From positions 22,724,800-22,788,799 of the forward strand of contig NC_085138.1 of the NCBI RefSeq assembly GCF_035046485.1: 64,000 nucleotides of DNA, written 5' to 3'. Position 1 is the first letter of the stretch, and each line of letters starts with the position of its first letter. The notes under the pieces are model-generated. The model was not told the DNA's origin. It saw only the letters and a program-made list of their open reading frames with translations, and did not search any database. The DNA is from Aedes albopictus (Eukaryota > Arthropoda > Insecta > Diptera > Culicidae). Shown piece after piece: positions 34,375 to 45,000 of the stretch. Position numbers and translations under genes: made by a program.

Positions 34375-35075
34375 CTACCAAATATTGAAAGATTTTCAAG
34401 CGCAACTTCTACATAATCTTGCGTATTCCTATGGATATTAGTGAACTCCAAATTTAATCTGTGATCACAACAACTTTTCTAGGGATTGGAATTCCTTCAA
34501 AGATTCATTTAGAGATTGCCTAGGACAGCCTTTCTCAAACTTCATTACCGACGCGTGTATTTGTAATGGGGCTCTGGTGGGTCGCGACCCATAGTTTGAG
34601 GAAGGTGGGTCTAGAGTTCTTTCCGAGTTACAGATATTCTTTTAGAGATTTATTCGGACTTCTATCTTGCATTTTTCCATGAATTCCTTCCGAGATTCCT
34701 ACTTGACTTTCTACCGTAATTTTTTCTTGGAATCTTTTCGAGGTTTCTTACAGAACTATTGTCCGGGATTTTTGCTGGAGTTCCTTCCGGGATTAATCGC
34801 AGGAATTATGCCAGAGTTGCTCCCGGGATTTAATCACAGGTTTTTCGGCAACTCGCCCAGAGCCACACGCGTGATTACATTAGGATTGTTCCGCCACGAA
34901 TTTTCACGGGCATTTCGAAAGAAATTTTTCTCATTTCTTATATTAGGAGTTTCCGCGGAGTTTTTTCCGGAGTATCTCGAGAGAAACTGCGAGAGAATGT
35001 TCGTAAGAGTTTCGGGAGAAATTTTGGAAACACTCCCGAATGGAGCTCCATTCAAAATCTCGGGAGGACTTCTGT
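34375..35075. repeat. Tandem duplication, unit B, plus repeat-family copy
   Basis: 34375-34870 is homologous to unit A. Beyond this, pyrimidine-form units switch to purine form near 34980 (GAGAGAAACTGCGAGAGAA), as in the other strand-switching copies. An 82-bp hAT-like MITE sits at 34526-34607. The open frames through it on both strands are repeat artefacts. Confidence 0.65.
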
Positions 35076-35317
35076 ACACAGTTAATCGCGTTCGGTAATG
35101 TTTACCGAAATCTCATACGCTGAGCGTTCGGTAATAGATTTTTAGGGAAATTCTGTAAAAAAGTAACAAGTTTCGGTAAAATGTTATCGTTTATCTGTCA
35201 AACTATAACGAACTTCGGTAAAAGTTGCTACCTTTACCGAATTTTTCCTGTAAAACAAACTTAACGGTTGAGATTTCGGTAAAACATTACCGAAGTCGGT
35301 GTTTTTTTCTAACTGTA
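35076..35317. mobile_element. Foldback element with repeated CGGTAAA/TTTACCG motifs
   Basis: Arms CGGTAATGTTTACCGAAATCTCA and an inverse (CGGTAATGTTTTACCGAAATCTCA) are separated by a centre with further TTCGGTAAAA motifs. Outer CAGTTA/TAACTG bases are next to TA. It interrupts the strand-switching repeat. Confidence 0.55.
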
Positions 35318-35997
35318 TACGAAGTCTCACAAAGAATTGCGGCAAAAAGCTCAGAAGGAACTAGACAAATTCTAAGATTAAATATAATAGAGATTCCGGT
35401 AGAAACTGTAGGAGGCCTCCCGAAGAACTGCTAAGATAAATCACAGAAAAAGAATGAATCCTGGAAAGATCCTCGAGAAAAATCCCCGGAAATTCCTCTA
35501 GTAGAAATCACAAGAGGAACTTCATGAGAAATATTAGCGGTTGTTGTTGCAGAAACTTCGAGATGTGCTCCGGAGAAATCTTGGGAGAAAGTCCTGGAGA
35601 AAACTCTCTAAGAAATCTAAGAAGGAACTCTGGAAAAAAGCCAGCCAGAGTCTCAAACAACTAGCCAACTTTTATCTGTCGTCAAAAGTGGTAAAAAAAA
35701 TTGTCGTGCAGACAAACAATGTATTCGCATGCGATTTTGATTCATGCGACCCATAGATTAGTTGGCTACATAATGAGGGCTTTAAGGCAACCTAAAAAGA
35801 ATAAGCAATGGAAAACTTAAGGTTTTGTGTAAACTAAAAACTTTGAAGCGAGGATTCTTTCTATACCACATGGCGACCGTGACTCGGGTAAATTTTTCGA
35901 TACAAATGAAAAAAGTGAAAAAGTGAATAATAGTGGCATTAAAGTTTCTGACAATTAAAATTAAAAAAAAAAGCCATCAAAGTAAGGTAAACAAGTA
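35318..35997. repeat. Purine-form repeat tail and AT-rich flank
   Basis: Purine-form degenerate units continue to about 35660. The rest is AT-rich and includes a relic of the 32791-33080 element end. No gene. Confidence 0.4.
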
Positions 35998-37434
35998 CCG
36001 TATAATGGGGTGTTAAGGGATTCATCTTCACATACTATTTTGAAAAATCGCTAAACCGTTTAAAAACTGATTCACAAATTCCAAATTCGCTTCAAATGTG
36101 TGTTGGAAAGAAAGGTATACTATAAGGATTACCACTTATAAAAAAAAACGCTTTTTACTGGACACCATACATCAAAAATAGAACGGCATTGGTTTTTCTC
36201 AATTTCGCTACCCTTGAAACATTCATTTGTATGGTCAGAAATATTATTAGGAAAAAATTGTGAGTATTCGCAAGGTGTTCTACAACTAATTTCAAACGAA
36301 ACTAGGGTAAAATATTTGATGTTACTAAGGTTGTTTTCGAACACCGACAATTTTTGAGAAAAAAGTCAAGTTTCATAAACTGGTGGGGTGTTAGGGGATG
36401 AAATTTCTCGTATAACCTTTTTAATTGTATCACGAAGTATTGAGACAATTTATTCATTGTATAACAATAACTTTTCTGAATAACATATTACCGATTTCAT
36501 TTTGGGTCATAAGCGTTCCAACAGTTGCTATGGATGATAAATTCGACTGATACAATATTGATCTTTAAAAACAGGTGTTAGATTGATACATATAATAAAA
36601 AATTGATCAAATGTTTATACTCAATGCCACTGTAGTCCCCTCTTTACAGAAGTTTGTGCTCTTTAGGTGTTATGTTATGTTTTAACGAAGGCGTATTCCA
36701 CAAAATAGATTTTCCATCTGTTTTCTTGTCTAAATATTATCAATTATTGGCGTTCAAACTTGACAGCTTTTTGAAAATGTGGAATATGCTCACTTGTTCC
36801 ATATATTTTGTAAACCAGACTGTCAGTAACTCTTACAAAAGCAAGTATTTGTGAAGATGACGCATGGCTGCTAAAATATCTCAACATCTAAAATATGACC
36901 TATCAGCGTTGTTTCAGAGTAGAAATATCAGCACTAGGTTGTCCCAAAATTGAACATAGTCAAAAAGCTTGAGGGCTCACGCTGCAAATGATAGCTATGG
37001 GTGTCAGAAACAAACTTTTGTATGACGGCAACTCTCAGAAATGATGTTTAGAGGTCGCCCCGGGAAGATTTTTGAAAAATGGCCATTTTTCGTAATAAAT
37101 TTCAAACAAAAATTTTTTATCGTACAGAAATTATCAATACCGTCGTGCGGGGCTTCTTTTTACACTTTTTCATGATTTTTCAACTTTATGACATTATAAA
37201 TCCCAGAGTAGTGAATGGATTTCCACAATTTTTACACATAATAATTGTGAGTATGTATGTAGGATGTATGCAAAATTTGAACTAAATCAATCAATAAACA
37301 AAAAAGTTGTTCATACACCAATCGGACACATCTCATATAGAACCAGATGGGGGCTACTTTGGACATTTTTATCTAAAACAAAATTGCATTTCAAATTCCA
37401 GGTTTATTTAGAAAACTACTTTGTACCAATACTG

Positions 37435-39021
37435 AGTAGTGTGTGGTAGTTCGGTAGCAGCAAAGCTTCGCGCGCTTGCTTTGTTAGATTTTTGCGATTT
37501 TTTCTTCTCTGCGGGGCTCCGACGACGACGACGGGACGCCAAGCAGTCAGTAGTGTGCGGTAGTTCGGCAGCAGCAAAGCTTCGCGCGCTTGCTTTGTTA
37601 GATTTTTGCGATTTTTTCTTCTCTGCGGGGCTCCGACGACGACGACGGGACGCCAAGCAGTCAGTAGTGTGCGGTAGTTCGGCAGCAGCAAAGCTTCGCG
37701 CGCTTGCTTTGTTAGATTTTTGCGATTTTTTTTTCTTCTCTGCGGGGCTCCGACGACGACGACGGGATGCCAAGCAGTCAGTAGTGTGTGGTAGTTCGGT
37801 AGCAGCAAAGCTTCGCGCGCTTGCTTTGTTAGATTTTTGCGATTTTTTCTTCTCTGCGGGGCTCCGACGACGACGACGGGACGCCAAGCAGTCAGTAGTG
37901 TGCGGTAGTTCGGCAGCAGCAAAGCTTCGCGCGCTTGCTTTGTTAGATTTTTGCGATTTTTTCTTCTCTGCGGGGCTCCGACGACGACGACGGGACGCCA
38001 AGCAGTCAGTAGTGTGCGGTAGTTCGGCAGCAGCAAAGCTTCGCGCGCTTGCTTTGTTAGATTTTTGCGATTTTTTTTTCTTCTCTGCGGGGCTCCGACG
38101 ACGACGACGGGATGCCAAGCAGTCAGTAGTGTGTGGTAGTTCGGCAGCAGCAAAGCTTCGCGCGCTTGCTTTGTTAGATTTTTGCGATTTTTTCTTCTCT
38201 GCGGGGCTCCGACGACGACGACGGGACGCCAAGCAATCAGTAGTGTGCGGTAGTTCGGCAGCAGCAAAGCTTCGCGCGCTTGCTTTGCTAGATTTTTGCG
38301 ATTTTTTCTTCTTTGCGGGGCTCCGACGACGACGACGGGACGCCAAGCAGTCAGTAGTGTGCGGTAGTTCGGCAGCAGCAAAGCTTCGCGCGCTTGCTTT
38401 GTTAGATTTTTGCGATTTTTTCTTCTCTGCGGGGCTCCGACGACGACGACGGGACGCCAAGCAGTCAGTAGTGTGCGGTAGTTCGGTAGCAGCAAAGCTT
38501 CGCGCGCTTGCTTTGTTAGATTTTTGCGATTTTTCTTCTCTGCGGGGCTCCGACGACGACGACGGGATGCCAAGCAGTCAGTAGTGTGTGGTAGTTCGGC
38601 AGCAGCAAAGCTTCGCGCGCTTGCTTTGTTAGATTTTTGCGATTTTTTCTTCTCTGCGGGGCTCCGACGACGACGACGGGACGCCAAGCAGTCAGTAGTG
38701 TGCGGTAGTTCGGCAGCAGCAAAGCTTCGCGCGCTTGCTTTGTTAGATTTTTGCGATTTTTTCTTCTCTGCGGGGCTCCGACGACGACGACGGGACGCCA
38801 AGCAGTCAGTAGTGTGCGGTAGTTCGGCAGCAGCAAAGCTTCGCGCGCTTGCTTTGTTAGATTTTTGCGATTTTTTCTTCTCTGCGGGGCTCCGACGACG
38901 ACGACGGGATGCCAAGCAGTCAGTAGTGTGTGGTAGTTCGGCAGCAGCAAAGCTTCGCGCGCTTGCTTTGTTAGATTTTTGCGATTTTTTTTTCTTCTCT
39001 GCGGGGCTCCGACGACGGGAC
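37435..39021. repeat. 114-bp tandem monomer array, about 13.9 copies
   Basis: Monomers begin AGTAGTGTG and contain GGTAGTTCGG, AAGCTTCGCGCGCTTGC, a T-run, and GACGACGACGACGGG. Starts are 37435, 37549, 37663, 37780, 37894, 38008, 38125, 38239, 38353, 38467, 38580, 38694, 38808 and 38922 (partial). Most periods are 114 bp (38 codons), two are 117 and one 113. Units 1-3 and 4-6 are near-identical trios, a higher-order repeat. Because 114 is a multiple of three and the unit lacks stops in several frames, long open frames exist on both strands; they are not called as proteins. Confidence 0.92.
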
Positions 39022-39703
39022 GAAGTGTGCGGTGGACGCGTCGAGGCTCGACTCGGTTCCGAATTTTTCGCTTTCCGTCGGCGCTACTTCCCAATACACT
39101 TTTAGTGGATAATAATTTTTTTTTTTTTTTGCATTAACACAAAAGAGTGGAAAATGATAGTTAGGGCTCGCCGGTCGAGAAAAAAATCCGGGCGCCGACA
39201 AGTGAGTCGCGTTCAGTGTATTTCTGTGTGGAATAGACTAAAGGTCTCTGCTCCCTAGTGGAGTGGAGACGCGCGATATAATTTTCCTTTTGGCTAGTTT
39301 TTGCGTCGAAAAGTGGTCGGTTGTTAACGGCGGTTTGTGTATATTGATCCATTGCCAAATCATATCACCAACCATAGGTGACTCCCGGACTGACAATGTA
39401 CCTTACCCTACTAACAAAAAATTCCTTCCTGAGACAAACGTGGAGATGCAGCGATTCGCGGTCTTTTTAACAACGTTTGTCTTACTAACATTCCCTCCCA
39501 TCCTCGATGACCGTAAGGACGTGGCCGGCGCCGTTATTGACCTTATTAAAGTTGAGAGCTCTCGAACTGTGTACATTGAGAATAGTAAGCTAGTCCCAAG
39601 CCCTATTCATTGGTTCCTTGTGCAATTTCGATTGCTCTGGTCAATCACGGAGTAGCAACTACGAATTGTGCGGTCATCTATGCTCATGCTCATGCTCATG
39701 CTC
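37435..39703 (+). mobile_element. Fourth-level non-LTR-like element with 5' monomer array
   Basis: A 2269-bp insertion flanked by a perfect 23-bp direct repeat (37412-37434, 39704-39726), with no terminal inverted repeats or LTRs. It has a 5' array of 114-bp monomers, a unique 39022-39660 body and a 3' terminus of CATGCTCATGCTC-type hexamer repeats, as expected of LOA/I-type non-LTR elements. The body lacks reverse transcriptase, so it is internally deleted or non-autonomous. The frame at 39263-39655 has no known domain. Class is inference from architecture. Confidence 0.65.
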
Positions 39704-42522
39704 AAAACTACTTTGTACCAATACTGTAGTATACTATATCAGACATGATTTCAATAAATTTATGCGTTTGAAGATGGTTCCGTGCTACCTTTAGTATTAT
39801 GAGCAGCGTGATATTGCTATATAAATAGCCTGAAAAAAAGGACCATCAATCCTTTATTTGGGTGAAATGGTCATTTATAATGTATAACGATACAAATATT
39901 CGATTGTATATGCTACGTTGATATATTTTGAATGAATTGATCAACCCTTTGAAATTTATGAACTGTAGAAACAATGCTTACAGAGCAAATGTTCTGATAC
40001 GTTATGTATATTTTATTGATTTATTCGATGTATTTTCGCGTCCTGCCAAGCAATAAACGGTCTGTTTGAAAAATAATTTCAACCAAATGGAGGGAAAACT
40101 ATTGCTTCGTAATAGTCCCAAAGACATCAAACAGATTTGAACCATATTTCGAATTCAAAAAATCCATATTCGAAAGTGTCCAAAGTAGCCCCGCATTTCA
40201 AAAGTAACCCCGCACGACGGTACCCACCATTTTTATATCTTTTACAGCTTGATATTGATCCAAACTATTTGCCAAAAATTATTAACGACATGTTTTGCAG
40301 GTAACTTTTTGATACTGAATTTTTGAATTTACTAAAATTTGTCATATTTTGACATACTTTGCATTTTACCCATCATAAAAAGTATCTCATCCTAATGATA
40401 ATTTAAAACAATTTCCATAGAAAAATAGGAATGGTCCCTAATGATAAAGTTACTCTCTAGTAGGTACCTTTCTATATCAAAGAAAATGGATTTGTCAACG
40501 GAAGCACACATTCAATAAATGATATCACCATAATTCCTTAACACAATCAAGACAAAACTTGTTGAGCTTACGTGATTTTTTACTTTGTATGTGTTTTTGG
40601 GCAGTTCTTATGTGACATTTTTAAAAATATACCTAAAAATTCAAATTTCATCAAAAAGTAAATCGTGAATAACTCTAAAACGGATAAAAAAAACGCCATG
40701 CTGTCTTCGGTAAAGTTTTTCCTCATAAAATTTCCTATCTTTCTATGTAAATTGTTTTAAATTAGCATTAGGGTGAGATACTTTTTATGATGGGTAAAAT
40801 GCAAAGTATGTAAAAAAATGACAAATTTTAGTAAATTCAAAAATTCAGTATCAAAAAGTTACCTGCAAAACATGTCGTTAATAACTTTTCCCAAGTAGTT
40901 TGGATCTATATCAAGCTGTAAAAAATATAAAAATGGTGGGTTTTGACAATTTTTGTACGGTAAAAAATTTTTGTTTGAAATTTATTACGAAAAATGGCCA
41001 TTTTTCAAAAATCTTCTCGGGGCGACCTCTAAACATCATTTCTGAAAGTTGCCGTCATACAAAAGTTTGTTTCTAACACCCTTAGCTATCATTTGCAGCG
41101 TGAGCCCCCAAGCTTTTTGACTATGTTCAATTTTGGGACAACCTAATCAGCACTGAATACACAGTTTACACATTGGGCCATCTAATGATGCTTGCATATA
41201 AAACATTTCAATATAAAAGAGTTTTTATGTAAACAAAAAACTGTCAATATACATCCTTAGTTTACAATCTGTTGGTCAATCTGAACTGTTCAATTTGGTT
41301 ACCCTAAATAGTAACTGAGAATAATGTGTTTGTTAAAAATTGGGTTTTTAAATTAAGAAAAATGTATTGATTTTTTGATTTTATACGAAAGAGTACCTTT
41401 TTCTGAACCACCATGATTTTTTTCAGATTTTTAGAACTTCATTTTGGTAGCTAAAATCGATTTCGAAGAGATTTTTTAAAATCACCTTTTGACAGCTGGC
41501 CAACTGCTTGACAGCTCCGCCCAGTACAAAATGCGACGAGGGGTGATTCGACAAATCGCTCCCATACAAACTTCAAGCTGATTTTTAAATAGGTTCCCGG
41601 GCACCAAAATTCATGAAAATTTGGATTTCGGCTCAGTTTTGCATGCAGATTCTGAATATGGAATTATCTCAACACCGCTAAAGAAGCCAATTGAAGCCAT
41701 TCAGGTACAATTGACGTTTTTTTTCAGATTTCGAGGCTTTAACAAAAAAAAACTCATATACAAAGGTAGTTGACAATGAAACTGTTCCTATACTTTCAGG
41801 ACTATGATAATCTTTTTCGGCGATGTTCGAGAAATATTTCAATCACTGTTTACAATTAATCAATTTTTATCTTTCTTTGAAATATAAGAACTTTTACATT
41901 TATTCCCTTAAGTTTCTTAACACCCCATTTTCATGTTTTCCAAAAATTCGCACATTTTGTTAAATATCATCTATTTCTCCAAAAACTCGTCAAATTTTGT
42001 AATCTATATGCGTAGCAGGCAACAAGACAATGATCGGACTGCTTTTCTTGAAAGCAGTAAGAAGTAGAGCCCATGAATTAATGGGGACGAAAATTTTTCC
42101 GTCCCTTAACACCCCATTTTACGGTATTGAGTTTTAGTGACTGTCAACAAGAGATTCAAACGAATTCAGCAGTTCCACCGAGCAAGTTTTAGTAATTTTC
42201 CAAAAAAAAAACCCTGAAACTCTACATTTCGTCCACCACGAAGTCCTCAATGAGGTCTGTCAAAAATTTTGCAAGTACTTTCTGCTATAGTGTTTATTTT
42301 ATGATTTTTTTTCTCAAACGTTACCTTCAGAATTTCGTCAAAAGCTTCAGAGATTCCGTGAGATACTATTCCACAAATTCTCCTTGCATTACTTTCAGGA
42401 AATTTCACACAATAAAATGCTTCTTCTGAATTTAGCTAAAAATGTACCCAGGAAACAAATCAGACAATCTTTAACCTTTCGTAGTCCGCGCGGTTGGCTA
42501 CCACCGTCAACACTACGCTAAT

Positions 42523-43020
42523 GCTATGTACAAAAAGCGAGATTTTTTCAACGTGTTGTACAGAACACAGCAGCGCGATCACTCGAGGGTTAAGAAATTC
42601 CGTAAAAACCAACATTTTACCTATTTTATCAATGACTTCCTTTGAAATTTGCTTTATCTGTCATTTGATTTCGTCAACATATACAACCTAAGAATTAATT
42701 TTAATGAGAAGGCAATTTCAAGGAGAAACTCACGAAATATCTGACTTTTTTTTTTAAACATTGTTTTTTTAAACATTTGTTTAAAAAAAAAGTCAGATAT
42801 TTCTCCGTGAGTTTCTCCTTGAAATTGCCTTCTCATTAAAATTAATTCTTAGGTTGTATATGTTGACGAAATCAAATGACAGATAAAGCAAATTTCAAAG
42901 GAAGTCATTGATAAAATAGGTAGAATGTTGATTTTTTACGGAATTTCTTAACCCTCGAGTGATCGCGTTGCTGTGTTCTGTACAACACGTTGAAAAAAAA
43001 TCTCGCTTTTTGTACATAGC
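42523..43020. repeat. 498-bp palindrome, arms nearly identical
   Basis: The left arm starts GCTATGTACAAAAAGCGAGA and the right arm ends with its exact inverse. Arms of about 245 bp differ only by a few substitutions and a 3-bp indel, meeting at an AT-rich centre near 42771. The left boundary lies inside a MITE-like segment (GCGCGGTTGGCTACCACCG to CTCGAGGGTTAA, about 42475-42595), only part of which is mirrored. A related segment is at 63966-64000. Confidence 0.85.
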
Positions 43021-43029
43021 ACTCCTGGA

Positions 43030-45000
43030 CTTTTTATGAAAGTAATAAGACAGAAAACAAAAAGTTGCACTAAAATAATGTCAGAGCTCCTTCAAGAACT
43101 GCCATTGATCCTTTCGAAATCACCAGAATTTCTATTGAAATAACTGAATTCTAACTTCAAATTGGGAATTCTCTTAGAAGCCGTTTGACTTTAGGGTAAT
43201 TTCCCGCAAATCAGAAACTACAAAAAAAAAAAATACTTATTCCTCCGAAAAAACAGCCACCAAAAATCCTCTGGTCCCCTCCATGCACAACGACCCAACA
43301 AACATTTTTGCTGTACAAGAGTGGAACAAACCGTTATTAAGCAAACTATAGCTTAAGAAACTGTTATTGAGCTAGTTCTGTTTCTTGGGGATAATCTTAG
43401 AAGCAGTTATTGGGGAAATTGCTGAAGGAATCCCTGCACGAACTTCTGGAGGAATTTCCGAAAAGTTTTCAGGAATCTTTGAAGGCATTCTTGTAAGAAT
43501 CTCTGGCAAGATTCGTGCAGGAATCTTAAGGCGAAACTGGAAGCATTTCCTCACTTTTTGGTTTTTTGATTTTTTATTAAATAACGAAGCAATATTTTCA
43601 AAATCGGTTTTCGTGCACATGTAGAGTATGGATCAAGGTATCTTCTGAATTTTTTTTGTAGTGGAAAATATGTTTCGTTTTTGCAGAAACCATTTTTGAA
43701 CAAAATTTCACAAAAAAATGGTTTCTGAAAAAATGGAAAACATTTTCCACCTTAAAAAAATTCAGAAGATACCTTGATCCATACTCTACATGTGCACGAA
43801 AACCGATTTTGAAAATATTGCTTCGTTATTTAATAAAAAATCAAAAACCGAAAAAATGAGAAAATGCTTCCAGTTTCGCCTTAAGAGGAGTTCTCGTTGG
43901 TGTCTGTGTGATAATTCCTGCAGTTATCTTTTGAGGAAATCTTGCAGAAATCATTGGAGCAATTTCTGACAATATGAACTTTTGTAAGCACTCCTGAAGT
44001 AATCTTGAGAAAAATCAATGAAGGAATTCGTGGCATGCCTGGAGGGATTTCTGTAGAAATCTTTAGATCAATCCCTGCAGAATTCCTTGGAAATTTATTC
44101 CCGAAAATTCTGAATAAATCCTAGGAGGAATATTTGTAGGAACTTCTGGGAATCTTCTATAATTATCTCTGAGTGTTTTCTTGAGGAATTCCTGGGAGAT
44201 ATGCCGAGGAATAATGAATTTCTTAATAAATTCCTAAGAGAAACCCAAGAATTTAAGTATATGTAGGAATACCTGGAGAAATTCCCACAAGAATTTCAGA
44301 TGAAATTCCTGGAGAAACTTTAGAAAGAATTTCTAGTGAATGTCCTGAAAATACCCCTGAAGGAATAACTTAAATTTTTTTGTAAAATTTATAGAGGAAT
44401 CATTAGGAAGCGTTCCTCTATTATTTTCTGGCAAAAAAAAAATCTAAATATCTCTGGAGATACTATCTTAATAAACTCTTAAAGAAATCGATTGAGGAAT
44501 TCCAACAAAAAATCTCTTGGGAAATTTCTAGTGAAATGCTAAAGGAAGTCCGAATGAAAAATTCCTGGGGAAATTCCTGGAACGATTTCTAGAGATATTT
44601 CATAAGAAATATCTGGGTGCACGCCCGGAGAAATTACAGCAGGAATCTCTGTAAAAATTTCCGGACGAGTCCCTGATGGAACTTTTGGAATCTCTAGAAG
44701 AACACTCGGATGAACTCCAGGAGAAATCCATGGAGAAATTATAAAAAAAAACTTGAGAAGTTTCAAGAGGAATTCATGGAAGAATCCCTAGGAGTATCCA
44801 CGAAGTATTCCTGATGGAATTCATGGAAATAAAATCTAAAGGAATACGTGAATGAGTTCCTGAACAAATGGAGGAATTTCAGATATAATCTTTGGATGAA
44901 TACCAGGAGGAGTTTCTGCTAAACTAGTAAGAGTTATTTCTACAAGAAATTCTTCTGGAAGAAAATCTAAAAAAATATCGGACAGAAGAAATTTTTAAGT
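43030..45000. repeat. Degenerate GGAATTYCTGRAGGAA repeats
   Basis: Apart from the palindrome, this is short-period purine-form repeat (GAAATTCCTGGAGAAATT-like) throughout, with no landmarks of the strand-switching family recognised. No gene. Confidence 0.5.
43525..43885. repeat. 361-bp palindrome within degenerate repeat
   Basis: The outer bases CTTAAGGCGAAACTGGAAGC and inverse begin long arms containing AAAATCGGTTTTCGTGCAC and GATCAAGGTATCTTCTGAA, meeting at CAGAAACCATTTTTGAAC near 43700. The paired frames on the two strands (43372-43624) read these arms. Confidence 0.8.

Larger units (their letters stand above)
37140..40220. mobile_element. Third-level TIR element, CCGT-N5-GGGG family D
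   Basis: Left end CCGTCGTGCGGGGCTTCTTT; right end inverted CCGTCGTGCGGGGTTACTTT. TA at 37138-37139 and 40221-40222. The opposite arm of the second-level element supplies a related uninterrupted site (GTCAAAACCCACCATTTTT-type). Subterminal GGGGCTACTTTGGAC occurs inside both ends. It is 3081 bp, of which about 2.3 kb is the fourth-level insertion. Confidence 0.82.
36935..41145. mobile_element. Second-level foldback transposon with 8-bp duplication
   Basis: Ends TAGGTTGTCCCAAAATTG and exact inverse, flanked by a perfect 8-bp ATCAGCAC (36927-36934 and 41146-41153). The inverted arms are unusually long, about 410 bp: the left arm is split by the third-level insertion (36935-37137 plus about 40223-40435) and the right arm is about 40735-41145. 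Eight-bp duplications suit hAT or P superfamilies. No transposase frame. Confidence 0.8.
35998..42124. mobile_element. Outer TIR element of nested complex, CCGT-N5-GGGG family C
   Basis: Left end CCGTATAATGGGGTGTTAAG; right end inverted CCGTAAAATGGGGTGTTAAG. TA lies on both sides (35996-35997, 42125-42126). The GGGGTGTTAGGGG motif is repeated inside (about 36385) and CTTAACACCCC near the right end (about 41915). Total 6127 bp, of which 4211 bp plus one 8-bp duplication is a later insertion, leaving a core of about 1.9 kb. No transposase frame is visible in the core. Confidence 0.82.

Noticed and set aside
37435..39021. CRISPR array
   Set aside because: The units are contiguous 114-bp near-identical monomers without variable spacers, in a eukaryotic genome.
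37408..39105. Long repeat-encoded open frames on both strands
   Set aside because: They follow from a stop-free 114-bp unit whose length is divisible by three; frames exist on both strands and are broken by the 113-bp unit. No protein family is suggested.
42494..42836. Small frames across the palindrome
   Set aside because: They read the arms of an inverted duplication and part of a MITE; no protein resemblance.
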